From assembly GCF_003386795.1 (NCBI RefSeq), contig NZ_QTUC01000001.1:2294001-2358000 (forward strand): a stretch of 64,000 bases of DNA, in the 5' to 3' direction. Position numbers and translations under genes: made by a program. The DNA is from Thermasporomyces composti. Its GTDB lineage: Bacteria; Actinomycetota; Actinomycetes; Propionibacteriales; Actinopolymorphaceae. Of this stretch, positions 33,786 to 42,134 are shown piece after piece; position 1 is the first letter of the stretch, and each line of letters begins with the position of its first letter. The notes under the pieces were generated by a model. It ran no database searches, was not told where the DNA came from, and was given only the letters and a program-made list of their open reading frames with translations.

Positions 33786-35576
33786 TCAGAGCGCTTGTCC
33801 GAGGCTCTGCCCCAAGCTGACCAGCGAACGGCCGGTGTGCGCCGCGCGAACGAGGAGCGGACTTGGCCGATACCGGCCGCTGGGATACGCGCGGGCCAGC
33901 GCGGACAGCACCTCGACCACCAGGTCCGGGCCGATGCGATCCCCCCAAGCAAGGGGCCCGCGGGGGTACCCGGTCCCGAGCCGCATCGCGGTGTCGACGT
34001 CCGCGGCGCTCGCCTCACGCCGACTCACCAGGTCGACGGCCTCGTTGACGAGCATGCACAAGGTGCGGGCGACGATGAGTCCCGGCACGTCGTCGATGAC
34101 GCTGACCGTGAGGCCAGCCGCCTGGAACAACCCGATCGCCTCGTCCAGGGTGGCAGGTTCGCACGTGTCGCTCGGGGCGAGACAGACGCGGGTCGCGGTG
34201 GCCGGGTCGCCCACCCAGTCCAGCGCCACGGCGTCACCGTCGAAGGTGGCGGGTTCGCCAACCGTCTCCAGGACGAGACCGCCGCTGGGTAGCTCGATGC
34301 CGTACGCAAGCTCGCCCTCGACGGTGTTCGTCTGGAAGGCGGCGTACCTCGACCTCTGGGGCGGCGCGCCACCCGCCTCGACCTCACTGGGCGCCTCGAC
34401 GTCCGTGGGTGCCGCGACCTCGCCGGCCGAGGACGCGCTGGCACCGTCCCCACGAGGCACGGGCTCGCGAGGCGGGCCATCGCCCGACGGTGCGTCACCC
34501 TGGTCGCCCGCGGGGCTCGGGGGATGGTCGTCGCGCCCGTGCTGAGGGCGGGCCCGAATGCCGGCGGGTCCCGTGTCGTACCGCTCGACGCTCACGCCCG
34601 CGTCCGCGATCCGGTCGAGGAGGCCGTAGCAGACAGCGAACCCGCCGTGGTACACGACCCGCTCGGGTGCCGGACGGGGCTTCGCCGTGTGGGCGGCGGG
34701 CAGGTCCGAGCCGTCGTACGTGTACCAGCCCCGACCCGACTTGCGGCCGAGCCAGCCGGCGTCCACCAGCCGCTGTTGCGTGACGGAGGGGGAGTAGCGG
34801 GGGTCGCCGAAGGTCTGTTCCCAGATCGAGCGTGCCACCGCGAGGTCGACGTCGTTGCCGACCAGGTCGGCGAGCGCGAACGGGCCCATGGGGAATCCCG
34901 CGGCTTCGGTGAGGACCGCGTCGATCGTGGCGCAGTCGGCGCCACCTTCCTCCAAGACGGCCATCGCCTCGCCGTAGAAGGGGCGGGCGATCCGGTTGGC
35001 GACGAATCCAGGAGTGGAGGCGCAGCGGACGGGCGTCTTGCCCCACGCCCGCGCGGTCTGGACGACTGTCTCGACGACCTCGGGGTCCGTCGCCGCGCCG
35101 GCGGGCACCTCGACGAGCGCCATGAGCGGCGCCGGGTTGAAGAAGTGCATGCCGGTGACCCGCTGCGGTCGCCGGAGTCCCGCGGCGATGGCCGTGATCG
35201 ACAGCGTCGACGTGTTGGTGGCGAGGATGGTGTCGTCCGCGCAGACCTGCTCCAAGGCGGCGAAGAGCTCCCGCTTGGCCTGCAGGTGCTCGACCACGGC
35301 CTCGATGACCAGGCCCACGCCGGCCAGGTCGGCCAACGTGTCGACGGCGCGCAGGCGATCCTTGGCGCGTCGCGCCTCGGCGGAGTCCATGCGGTTCTTG
35401 GCCACGAGACGGTCGAGTCGCGCGTGGATCCGCTCCACCCCGCGAGCCGCCGCGCCCTCCTGGATGTCGTACAGGCGAACCTCGTGGCCGGCGACGAGGG
35501 CAACCTGGGCGATGCCTGTGCCCATGGTGCCCGCACCGACGACACCGACGGGCGAGGAAAGGGGAAGTCCCGGCAT
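33786..35576 (-). CDS. 3-hydroxyacyl-CoA dehydrogenase with duplicated C-terminal domains
   Basis: The 596-residue protein starts MPGLPLSSPVGVVGAGTMGTGIAQVALVAGHEV, i.e. a Rossmann NAD-binding domain (GAGTMGTG) followed by NTSTLSITAIAAGL and GMHFFNPAPLMALVEVP. A first 3HCDH C-terminal domain (ARPFYGEAMAVLEEGGADC, then GFPMGPFALADLVG) comes next. A ~90-residue disordered Gly/Pro/Ser linker (about residues 335-420) separates it from a degenerate second Rossmann/3HCDH unit (GYPRGPLAWGDRIGPDLV). This arrangement is typical of PaaH-like dehydrogenases. It oxidises 3-hydroxyacyl-CoA to 3-ketoacyl-CoA, possibly in phenylacetate or fatty acid breakdown. The start is uncertain by three codons; ATG 35585 is an alternative. 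Confidence 0.85.
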   Translation of the reverse strand: MPGLPLSSPVGVVGAGTMGTGIAQVALVAGHEVRLYDIQEGAAARGVERIHARLDRLVAKNRMDSAEARRAKDRLRAVDTLADLAGVGLVIEAVVEHLQAKRELFAALEQVCADDTILATNTSTLSITAIAAGLRRPQRVTGMHFFNPAPLMALVEVPAGAATDPEVVETVVQTARAWGKTPVRCASTPGFVANRIARPFYGEAMAVLEEGGADCATIDAVLTEAAGFPMGPFALADLVGNDVDLAVARSIWEQTFGDPRYSPSVTQQRLVDAGWLGRKSGRGWYTYDGSDLPAAHTAKPRPAPERVVYHGGFAVCYGLLDRIADAGVSVERYDTGPAGIRARPQHGRDDHPPSPAGDQGDAPSGDGPPREPVPRGDGASASSAGEVAAPTDVEAPSEVEAGGAPPQRSRYAAFQTNTVEGELAYGIELPSGGLVLETVGEPATFDGDAVALDWVGDPATATRVCLAPSDTCEPATLDEAIGLFQAAGLTVSVIDDVPGLIVARTLCMLVNEAVDLVSRREASAADVDTAMRLGTGYPRGPLAWGDRIGPDLVVEVLSALARAYPSGRYRPSPLLVRAAHTGRSLVSLGQSLGQAL

Positions 35577-35938
35577 GCTCCTCATCCTCGCCGACCACGC
35601 CCGAGCGTGCGCGGCGACGCGACGGTGCACAGCCACGCCGGTCCGTCAGCGAGCCCCGAGGGTCTCGCACCTCGCACAGGGTCTTCCGGCGAACCGGAGC
35701 GGCTGCCCGCCGTCGTCACGACAAGCCAGTCGTCACGGCAAGCCAACGGTGACGTCCGTCGGACGCGGGGTAGAAGAGTCGCGGGGTGGAAGACAGGTGA
35801 GCGGTGAGACCGCCCCGCCGGAGTGTGAGGACGGCCCGCCGGAGTGTGAGGACGAAAGGGAGCGCCGTGTCACCCGGAGCTTTCGAGGGGGCGTCCGGAA
35901 CACCTCGGTGGACGTCGATCTGGCCGTGGCCGAAGTCC
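35577..35938. other. Intergenic region with 21-bp-spaced repeats
   Basis: This 362-bp region divides divergent genes. Its clear element is the direct repeat at 35814-35854. Several elements of the form CGTCACGRCAAGCCA also recur near 35715-35745. No reliable gene is seen. Confidence 0.5.
35814..35854. repeat. 20-bp direct repeat with 21-bp period upstream of cupin gene
   Basis: CCCGCCGGAGTGTGAGGACG occurs at 35814-35833 and 35835-35854, one base apart. Two-turn spacing suggests two bound proteins on one DNA face. It lies ~85 bp upstream of the chosen cupin start and 12 bp upstream of the alternative GTG start at 35867. Confidence 0.6.
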
Positions 35939-36322
35939 ATGGACGGCGTCATTGCGGCGCCTGAGGTCTTCCGCGTCCTCTTCGAGAACGACCGGGTCCG
36001 CGTGGTCGAGGTCCACATCGAGGCGGGGCAGCGGGTCGCGGAGCACACGCACCGCCGGCCGAGCGTCGTGGTCGTGGAGCAGCCGGCGAGGCTGCGCTAC
36101 CACGCCGACGTCCACTTCGCCGGTGACGTCGAGCCGGTGGCCATGGCCGGGGACCACTCCGTGGGTGACTCCCCTGGCGAGGCGGTCGCAGGTCTGCTCT
36201 GGTCGGACCCGGTGGGTCCGCACGTGGTGGAGAACGTCGACGACCACGCGTTCCACGCCGTTCGGATCGAGCTGAAGGACGTCCCCGGTGAGACCGCGCG
36301 CCGGCACGAGGCCGAGGTTTGA
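35939..36322 (+). CDS. Small cupin-fold protein
   Basis: The 127-residue protein starts MDGVIAAPEVFRVLFENDRVRVVEV and has the cupin motif around GQRVAEHTHRRPSVVVV. Here the metal-binding His pair H-T-H is followed by the strand PSVVVVEQPARLRYH. A C-terminal second conserved half (HAFHAVRIELKD) completes the barrel. Cupins of this group bind a metal and act as sensors or small-molecule enzymes. A GTG at 35867 after AAAGGGAG would add 24 residues of unlike composition; the ATG at 35939 is preferred because homology begins there. The neighbours, an aldo/keto reductase and a 3HCDH, give no clear pathway. Confidence 0.6.
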   Translation: MDGVIAAPEVFRVLFENDRVRVVEVHIEAGQRVAEHTHRRPSVVVVEQPARLRYHADVHFAGDVEPVAMAGDHSVGDSPGEAVAGLLWSDPVGPHVVENVDDHAFHAVRIELKDVPGETARRHEAEV

Positions 36323-36420
36323 TGTGCGACCGAGCTCTAAGCTGAAGGCGACGGCGGCCGTCTGGTCGCGTCGTTCGATCGCGCGCATCGCGCCACGTGT
36401 TCGGTGAGCGGAGGCCCACT

Positions 36421-37290
36421 ATGGAGAAGCGACGGCTCGGACGCCTGGGACACCAGAGCAGCGTCCTCATCTACGGCGCGGCTGCCTTGGCCGAGGTCTC
36501 CCAGGAGGTGGCCGACCAGTCCATCCAGCAGGCCCTCGACGCCGGCATCAACCACTTCGACACGGCGGCGAGCTACGGCGAGTCGGAGCTGCGGCTCGGT
36601 CCCTGGATGCCGCGGATCCGGGACCGCATCTTCCTCGCCACCAAGACGGGTGAGCGGGAGCGGGAGGCCGCCTGGCGTCAGATCAACACCTCGCTCGAGC
36701 GCCTGCAGACCGACCGCGTGGACCTCATCCAGCTGCACGCGGTCGGCGACCTCGACGAGCTCGACAAGGTGACCGGCAAGGGCGGGGCGCTCGAGGCGGC
36801 GATTCGAGCTCGGGACGAAGGGCTCGTGGGTGCGATCGGCATCACCGGCCACGGGCACGAGGCGCCGGCGACCCACCTGGAGGCGCTGCGGCGGTTCCCG
36901 TTCGACACCGTCCTCACGCCCCTCAACTACGCGCTCGCCCGGGATCCGGAGTACTACAACGCCTGGCAGGAGCTGGCGGACGAGTGCCAGCGCGTCGACG
37001 CCGGGTTGATGATCATCAAGACGATCGCGCGCCGGACCTGGCCGGAGGAGGAGCACCGGTACACGACGTGGTACGAGCCGCTGGACGAGCAGGAGGCCGT
37101 CACCGCGGCGCTGGCCTGGGTGCTCTCCCATCCCCAGGTCACGGGGATCGCCACGGCGGGCGAGGTGCGGCTGCTCGGCATGCTCATCCAAGCCGAGAAG
37201 GACCGCGCGGACTGGACACCGGAGCGCGTTCAGCAGACGCTCGACTCGATCACGTCGTACTCGTCGCCGTTCGTGGCGATGCCTGCCTGA
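36421..37290 (+). CDS. Aldo/keto reductase
   Basis: The 289-residue TIM-barrel enzyme shows the catalytic Asp-Tyr-Lys-His set: Asp and Tyr in [17 protein letters not shown], Lys in [11 protein letters not shown] and His in [15 protein letters not shown]. It uses NADPH to reduce carbonyls of sugars, aldehydes or steroids. The ATG follows GGAGG at about 36408-36412. The C-terminus ([24 protein letters not shown]) lacks the long loops that set substrate specificity in characterised family members, so the substrate is not predictable. It is convergent with the lipoprotein gene. Confidence 0.88.
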   Translation: MEKRRLGRLGHQSSVLIYGAAALAEVSQEVADQSIQQALDAGINHFDTAASYGESELRLGPWMPRIRDRIFLATKTGEREREAAWRQINTSLERLQTDRVDLIQLHAVGDLDELDKVTGKGGALEAAIRARDEGLVGAIGITGHGHEAPATHLEALRRFPFDTVLTPLNYALARDPEYYNAWQELADECQRVDAGLMIIKTIARRTWPEEEHRYTTWYEPLDEQEAVTAALAWVLSHPQVTGIATAGEVRLLGMLIQAEKDRADWTPERVQQTLDSITSYSSPFVAMPA

Positions 37291-37325
37291 GGAATGCCTG
37301 CCTGACGAGTGCCGACCCGGGGAGG

Positions 37326-37964
37326 CTACTCGCAGCTGCCCGGGTCGGTGATCTGCGACTGCCTGATGATCTCGTCTAGCAGGTCGGTGGTGGCGTCGAT
37401 GTCCCTGTCCTGGGCGGAACCCGCCGGTGAGTAGGTGAGGGTGACGAGCTGGGTTCCTTCCTCGAACATCGTGGCCAGGCGCCATTCGGTGCCGCGCCGG
37501 ACCGCAAGGCGGCCGACCACGAGGCCGGTCCTCGTCGCGTCGACGGAGACGTCGTCGCCCTCGTCGCCCTGGACCAGCGTGCGAAGCTCGGACTCGGACG
37601 CCGGTGCCTCCTCGCCGGTGAGGTAGGTGCCCGTCACACGGAGACCGCCACCCCCCGTGGTCTCCGGCAAGGTGACCGCCCATCCGTCTCGGCTGCGGGT
37701 GGCCTGCCAGGAGGTGGGCAAGCCGAGCTGGACGACAGCGCAGGTCACTTGGAGACCACCGGTGGTGGTGTCGGAGTCCGACGACGCCTCACTGGGTTCG
37801 GTCGCCTGGGCCGTGCGGGGTGGCGGATCGGTCGGTGGCAGCTTCTTCAGGCTCGTCGGGTGGATCTGCTGGTTGCCGCAGCCGCTGGCGAGGAGGAGCA
37901 GGACACCCACGGCGAGGACGCGGGTCAGCGGTCCGCGCCCAATCCGACGTGTGCTGCTCGACAT
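37326..37964 (-). CDS. Lipoprotein of unknown function
   Basis: The 212-residue protein starts at an ATG after GGGAGGGG on the minus strand. Residues 1-29 are a lipoprotein signal (RGPLTRVLAVGVLLLLASGC), giving a lipidated Cys at about 29. After a Pro/Thr/Ser linker, the mature domain (VTCAVVQLGLPTSWQATRSR, then RLATMFEEGTQLVTLTYSPAG) resembles the DUF4352- or LpqN-like small secreted domains of actinobacteria, but I cannot name it with certainty. It may bind a ligand or hold the envelope. No partner gene is evident; it is convergent with the aldo/keto reductase gene and followed upstream by a TetR gene on the same strand. Confidence 0.6.
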   Translation of the reverse strand: MSSSTRRIGRGPLTRVLAVGVLLLLASGCGNQQIHPTSLKKLPPTDPPPRTAQATEPSEASSDSDTTTGGLQVTCAVVQLGLPTSWQATRSRDGWAVTLPETTGGGGLRVTGTYLTGEEAPASESELRTLVQGDEGDDVSVDATRTGLVVGRLAVRRGTEWRLATMFEEGTQLVTLTYSPAGSAQDRDIDATTDLLDEIIRQSQITDPGSCE

Positions 37965-38078
37965 AGCGCGCCCCTCCCGATGTGCGATCGTGGCCAGGCG
38001 GCACTGTAGTCCGCGACGGGTGGTCGGGTTCGGTGGTGTCGGACCCACTCCCGCCCGCGGGGCCACGACGCCGACGTG

Positions 38079-38837
38079 TCAGCCCCCAACCCGTCGCGCC
38101 AGGTCCGCGAGGGCCGCCTCGAAGAGCGGCTCGGCGTCGCCGACCGCGTGGGCCAGGTGGCCGAACACTTCCATGGAGACCAGACCGTAGAGCCGAGTCC
38201 AGAACTCCAGCAGGACCGCGACGGCTTGGATGGGTGGCTCGCCGACGTCCAGCCCCACGTGGGCGGCCTTCGCGAGCAGCTGGTCTCGGTAGCCGCGCAG
38301 CTCGTCGCGAAGCCGCGGGGGCAGGTCGTCGTCGGGTGCGACGGGGAACGGTCGGGCGGCCCACAAACGCAGCAGCGTCTCCTCGAACACCCAGGCGAGC
38401 TCCAGCTCGGCGGCGCACACCTCGTCGTCGGTCGCGCTGCTCGCGGTGAGGAGGACGCGGCGGCCGGCGGGATGGGCGAAGGCGAGGTTGAACTCCTCGC
38501 GATGGTCGAGCGACCACTGGCGAAACCGCCGGCAGACGCCCAGCGCACGTTCGAGCGGGTCGGGGCCGAGCGTCTCGCGGTACTTGACCAGCTCGGTCGC
38601 CAGTTCCCGCGTGACCGACGCACAGGCGAGGTCGAGGAGACCGGAGCGTCCGTCCACATAGCGGTAGAGAGCGGGCGGTGTCACACCGAGCCGCTCGGCG
38701 ACCGCTGCCATGGTGACGGCTGGTGCGCCTTCCGCGACGAGCAGGTCGCGCGTGACGGTGCCGATCTCGGTGAGCAGCTCCTCACGGCGTTGGTCTCGTC
38801 GGCTCAGCCGCGGGATGGCGTCCTCGGTGTCCTTCAT
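38079..38837 (-). CDS. TetR/AcrR-family regulator
   Basis: The 252-residue protein has an N-terminal helix-turn-helix (VTMAAVAERLGVTPPALYRYVDGRSGLLD) and a long C-terminal ligand domain (residues ~80-240). The C-terminal region (QWSLDHREEFNLAFAHPAG, then LEFWTRLYGLVSMEVFGHLAHA) matches the WHG-type TetR C-terminal domain. It is divergent from the MMPL transporter gene across a 270-bp region that holds strong palindromes (39046-39081). The likely role is repression of the transporter in response to a lipid-like or drug-like ligand. The start is the ATG at 38837. Confidence 0.88.
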   Translation of the reverse strand: MKDTEDAIPRLSRRDQRREELLTEIGTVTRDLLVAEGAPAVTMAAVAERLGVTPPALYRYVDGRSGLLDLACASVTRELATELVKYRETLGPDPLERALGVCRRFRQWSLDHREEFNLAFAHPAGRRVLLTASSATDDEVCAAELELAWVFEETLLRLWAARPFPVAPDDDLPPRLRDELRGYRDQLLAKAAHVGLDVGEPPIQAVAVLLEFWTRLYGLVSMEVFGHLAHAVGDAEPLFEAALADLARRVGG

Positions 38838-39045
38838 GTCGTCGCGCTCTGCTGTCCTGGGGCAGCCCTGCCTCGTGGTCTGCCGTCCGGGCTTCGTGGT
38901 CCGTTCCTGGTCGTCACCCGTTCTTCGCTCCCGGATTCTCGCTCCCGGAAATGGTCTTCGAGCGTCGGAACGGTCTGCGAGCTTCGGGGGCTGACTCGTC
39001 CCGCCCCTCGATCGGGAGCTGTCCCGTGCGGTCCGCGAACCTCCC

Positions 39046-39081
39046 GTTGTTACGATCCTTAACAAAGTTTCGCATCGTAAC
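39046..39081. promoter_or_regulatory. Nested palindromes between tetR and mmpL genes
   Basis: TTGTTACGATCCTTAACAA (39047-39065) has TTGTTA/TAACAA arms. Spanning it is a second inverted repeat, GTTACGAT (39049-39056) and ATCGTAAC (39074-39081). The block is AT-rich by local standards and lies 27 bp upstream of the MMPL start, as expected for a TetR operator overlapping the promoter. Confidence 0.65.
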
Positions 39082-39107
39082 GGTTGTCGAATAGTCGAAG
39101 GATGGCG

Positions 39108-41387
39108 ATGCTCGCACGCTGGGCGGCTGTGGTCGTACGACGGCCGTGGTGGGTCCTCGGAGTCGCGTTCCTCCTCGCCGCGGTGGCCGGAACGGCGACG
39201 TCGGGTTTGACTGGCCGACTCGAGCAGGGCGGCTACGAGGTACCCGGGAGCGAGTCGGTGCGAGCGGCGGACCTCGCCGGCGAGGCTCTCAAGGACCGGC
39301 GCTCCGATGCCCTGGCCGTCTACACCGTGCCCCGAGGTCGCTCGGTCGACGAACCCGAGATCGTCGACGCCGTCCAAGCCGCCCTCCGCGAGCTGCCGCC
39401 GTCGGACGTCGCGGCGACCACCGGGTGGTGGGAGCAGCCCACCCTGCGCTCGGCCGATGGGCGGACCGGCGTGGTCTCGATCCGGCTGCGCGCCGACGAG
39501 CGGAGCGAGCAGCTGAGCGCGTGGCACGAGGTCGAGCAGCGCCTCCGCGGCGACGACGCTCGCGGGGCCGCGCACGGCGTGGACGGGCTCACCCTGCGCT
39601 TCAGCGGCTGGGCGCCGCTGGGTGCCGAGGTCAACGGCCAGACCGAGGCCGACCTGGTGCGGGCCGAGATGGTGTCGTTCCCCGTGCTGCTCGTCCTCCT
39701 GGTCGTGGTCTTCGGTGGGCTCGTGGCCGCTGGCCTGCCGTTGGTCGTGGGCGCAGTGGGGATCGTCGGGGCGCTGGGCGTGCTGTGGATCCTGTCCGGG
39801 ATCACCGAGGTCTCGGTGTTCGCCATGAACGTCGTCACCCTGCTCGGTCTCGGTCTCGCCATCGACTACGGGCTGTTCGTCGTCAGCAGGTTCCGTGAGG
39901 AGCTGCGGCGTCGGACCGCGGCTCGGGCTGAGGCCAACGGCGCCGGCCCGTCCCGTGCCACCCGACGAGAGGTCGCCGAGGCCGTGACCATCGCGATGCG
40001 CACCGCCGGTCGCACCGTGCTGGTCTCCGGGCTCACCGTGGCGGCGGCGTTGTCCGGCCTCTTGGTCTTCCCGCACGGGTTCCTGCGGTCCATCGGCATG
40101 GGTGGGATCGCCGCGGTGGTGGTGGCCGCGATCGCGGCGCTCACCGTCCTGCCGGCGTTGCTCACCCTGTTGGGCTCTCGCGTCGACGCGTTGGCGTTCC
40201 GCCGCCAGCGACCCGAGACGTCGGAGGCACCGGCCGACGAGCGGGGATGGGGACGCGTCGGACGGGCCGTCATGCGTCGTCCCGCGATCGTCACCGTGGT
40301 CGTCGTCGGCGCGCTCGTGTTGGTGGGTACGCCGTTCCTGCGGGCCGAGTTCGCCGACTTCGACGCCTCGGTGCTCCCCAAGGACAACGAGGTCCGGCTC
40401 GCGACCGAGCACGTGCGCGAGCAGCTACCAGCGGTCGCGACGGACGGCGCGCAGGTGGTCCTCGTGGGCCGGGACGGTCAGGCGCCCGACGAGGCGGTCG
40501 TGCAGGCGTTCGCCGCCCAGGTCGCCGAGGTTCCCGGTGTCACCGGAGTCGCTCCCGCGGGGGCCAGTGGTGACGTGGTGGTCCTCGCCGTCCAGGTGGA
40601 GGACGACCCGCAGGGCGGTCCCCCGCGCGAGACCGTCACGAAGCTGCGTGACCTCCCGGAGCCCCGAGGAGTGGACGTCCTCGTGGGTGGCTCGACCGCC
40701 GCGCTCATGGACTCCCTCGACGCGATCGGTTCACGGCTTCCCTGGATGGTGGCTGTGCTGGCCGGCGCGGTGCTGGTCCTCCTCTTCCTGGCGTTCGGGT
40801 CGATCATCGTGCCCGTCAAGGCGGTCCTGCTCTCCGCCCTCTCGCTCACCGCGTCGTTCGGTGCGGTGATCTGGATCTTCCAAGACGGGCACCTGGCCGG
40901 TCCGCTCGGTGTGGAGCCGGGACCGATCGAGCCTTCCCTCCCCGTCCTCATGCTGGCCGTGCTCTTCGGTCTGTCCACCGACTACGAGCTCTTCCTGCTG
41001 TCGCGGATCGCCGAAGGCGTCCGCGCCGGACAGACGCCGAAGGACGCGGTGGTGCGCGGGCTCCGGCACACCGGCGGGCTCATCACCGCCGCCGCGCTCC
41101 TCCTCGCCGTCGTCGTGGGCGCCTTCGCGTCGAGCGGCCTGCAGTTCATGAAGCTGCTGGGGATCGGCATGCTCATCGCCATCGCCGTCGACGCGACGAT
41201 CGTCCGAGGCCTGCTCGTCCCGGCGATCTTGGCCTTGCTCGGACGAGCCGCGTGGTGGGCCCCGCGACCGCTCGCTCGGCTGGCCGCGTCGGTGTCCCTC
41301 GAGCCGGACCAGTCACCCCGGCCCACGGGGGCCGGCGTGTCGGAGATGCCAGAGCCGGTCGGACCTCACCAGGGGTCGGAGTCCTGA
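39108..41387 (+). CDS. MMPL/RND-family transporter
   Basis: The 759-residue protein has the two-fold RND layout. It has a first membrane helix (LARWAAVVVRRPWWVLGVAFLL), a large outside loop with RADERSEQLSAWHEVEQRL, then helices 2-6 with GLGLAIDYGLFVVSRFREEL. A second loop and helices 7-12 follow, with LFGLSTDYELFLLSRIAEGV. The conserved Asp-Tyr pairs in AIDYG and STDYE are the proton-relay residues. Family members export lipids, siderophores or drugs using the proton gradient. The start at 39108 follows GAAGG with 6 nt spacing; ATG 39102 is an alternative. It is likely repressed by the divergent TetR protein. Confidence 0.9.
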   Translation: MLARWAAVVVRRPWWVLGVAFLLAAVAGTATSGLTGRLEQGGYEVPGSESVRAADLAGEALKDRRSDALAVYTVPRGRSVDEPEIVDAVQAALRELPPSDVAATTGWWEQPTLRSADGRTGVVSIRLRADERSEQLSAWHEVEQRLRGDDARGAAHGVDGLTLRFSGWAPLGAEVNGQTEADLVRAEMVSFPVLLVLLVVVFGGLVAAGLPLVVGAVGIVGALGVLWILSGITEVSVFAMNVVTLLGLGLAIDYGLFVVSRFREELRRRTAARAEANGAGPSRATRREVAEAVTIAMRTAGRTVLVSGLTVAAALSGLLVFPHGFLRSIGMGGIAAVVVAAIAALTVLPALLTLLGSRVDALAFRRQRPETSEAPADERGWGRVGRAVMRRPAIVTVVVVGALVLVGTPFLRAEFADFDASVLPKDNEVRLATEHVREQLPAVATDGAQVVLVGRDGQAPDEAVVQAFAAQVAEVPGVTGVAPAGASGDVVVLAVQVEDDPQGGPPRETVTKLRDLPEPRGVDVLVGGSTAALMDSLDAIGSRLPWMVAVLAGAVLVLLFLAFGSIIVPVKAVLLSALSLTASFGAVIWIFQDGHLAGPLGVEPGPIEPSLPVLMLAVLFGLSTDYELFLLSRIAEGVRAGQTPKDAVVRGLRHTGGLITAAALLLAVVVGAFASSGLQFMKLLGIGMLIAIAVDATIVRGLLVPAILALLGRAAWWAPRPLARLAASVSLEPDQSPRPTGAGVSEMPEPVGPHQGSES

Positions 41388-41406
41388 CGATATGGGGGCA
41401 TCCTCG

Positions 41407-41468
41407 TCCTCCACAGGCCATCCAGAGACCTGTCCACAGTCCACAGGCTTGTCCACAGATGTGGATCG
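41407..41468. promoter_or_regulatory. Cluster of DnaA-box-like nonamers
   Basis: An exact actinobacterial DnaA box, TTGTCCACA, lies at 41449-41457. Near matches are CTGTCCACA (41430-41438), CAGTCCACA (41437-41445) and, on the other strand, CGATCCACA (41460-41468). Another weak one is near 41407. Four nonamers in about 60 bp is unusual away from oriC, and no dnaA or dnaN is nearby. Confidence 0.5.
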
Positions 41469-41525
41469 AACAGGTGTACGACACTGAGGCCTGTCGTCTC
41501 CGGTGACGCTGGGTAGGACCGCCGG

Positions 41526-41531
41526 TAGCAT
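41526..41531 (+). promoter_or_regulatory. Leaderless -10 hexamer TAGCAT
   Basis: TAGCAT ends 7 nt before the ATG of the antitoxin gene. A TGACGC about 16 bp upstream could be the -35. No ribosome binding site is visible, so a leaderless operon is likely. Confidence 0.45.
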
Positions 41532-41538
41532 CGCTGGT

Positions 41539-41781
41539 ATGAAGGTGAGTGTCAGCCTCCCGAAGGAGGACGTCGACTTCGTCGACGAGTACGCCGCCCG
41601 GGAAGGGCTGCCCTCCCGGTCCTCGGTCATCCACGAGGCGCTGCGGCTGCTGCGGCTCAGCGACCTCGAGCGCGACTACACGCGAGCCTGGGAGGAGTGG
41701 GAGAGCTCGCCCGAGGCCGACGGTTGGGACAACGACGGTTGGGACAACACCGTCGGCGACGGTCTCGATGCGTCGCGGTGA
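41539..41781 (+). CDS. Ribbon-helix-helix antitoxin
   Basis: The 80-residue protein begins with MKVSVSLPKEDVDFVDEYAA, a ribbon-helix-helix DNA-binding domain of the ParD/CopG or MazE type. It continues with RSSVIHEALRLLRLSDLERDY. The C-terminal 25 residues are acidic and Trp-rich with an internal repeat (WDNDGWDN) and should wrap the toxin. The stop is 11 bp into the toxin gene, a 14-bp overlap typical of toxin-antitoxin pairs. It is expected to autorepress the operon and neutralise the MazF-type toxin. Confidence 0.85.
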   Translation: MKVSVSLPKEDVDFVDEYAAREGLPSRSSVIHEALRLLRLSDLERDYTRAWEEWESSPEADGWDNDGWDNTVGDGLDASR

Positions 41782-42115
41782 CATCTACCTCGTCGACCTC
41801 GAGCCCTCGCGAGGGTCGGAGGCGAACAAGAAGCGTCCAGCGGTCATCGTGAGCAACGACGCCGCGAACCGCGCGGCCGAGAAGACCGGCCGCGGCGTCG
41901 TCACCGTCGTCCCCATCACCTCCAACATCGCGCGGGTCTACCCGTTCCAGGTGTTCATCCCCGCCTCCGGCTCCGGCCTCCACGCCGACTCCAAGGCTCA
42001 GGCGGAGCAGATCCGATCGATCTCCGTCGAGCGTCTCACGCGTCGGATCGGCAGCCTGCCCGCGCCGGTGCTGCGCGAGCTCGACAGCGCTCTGCGCACG
42101 CACCTCGCCCTGTGA
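41768..42115 (+). CDS. mazF: MazF/PemK-family toxin
   Basis: The 115-residue protein has the MazF fold. It shows MRRGDIYLVDLEPSRGSEANKKRPAVIVSND, i.e. the conserved RGDIYLVDLEP and KKRPAVIVSND blocks, then VTVVPITSNIARVYPFQVFI and the AQAEQIRSISVERL helix. MazF toxins cleave RNA at short sequence motifs, stopping translation. Overlap with the upstream antitoxin ensures co-expression. Recognition sequence cannot be read from the protein. The pair is intact, with no sign of decay. Confidence 0.92.
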   Translation: MRRGDIYLVDLEPSRGSEANKKRPAVIVSNDAANRAAEKTGRGVVTVVPITSNIARVYPFQVFIPASGSGLHADSKAQAEQIRSISVERLTRRIGSLPAPVLRELDSALRTHLAL

Positions 42116-42134
42116 TCCGGGAGTCGCTGGTGAC

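Noticed and set aside
35867-35938. Cupin start at GTG 35867
   Set aside because: It has a fair ribosome binding site but adds 24 residues unlike the family; kept only as an alternative.
41401-41470. Chromosomal origin
   Set aside because: DnaA-like boxes are few and no dnaA, dnaN, rpmH or parAB genes are nearby.
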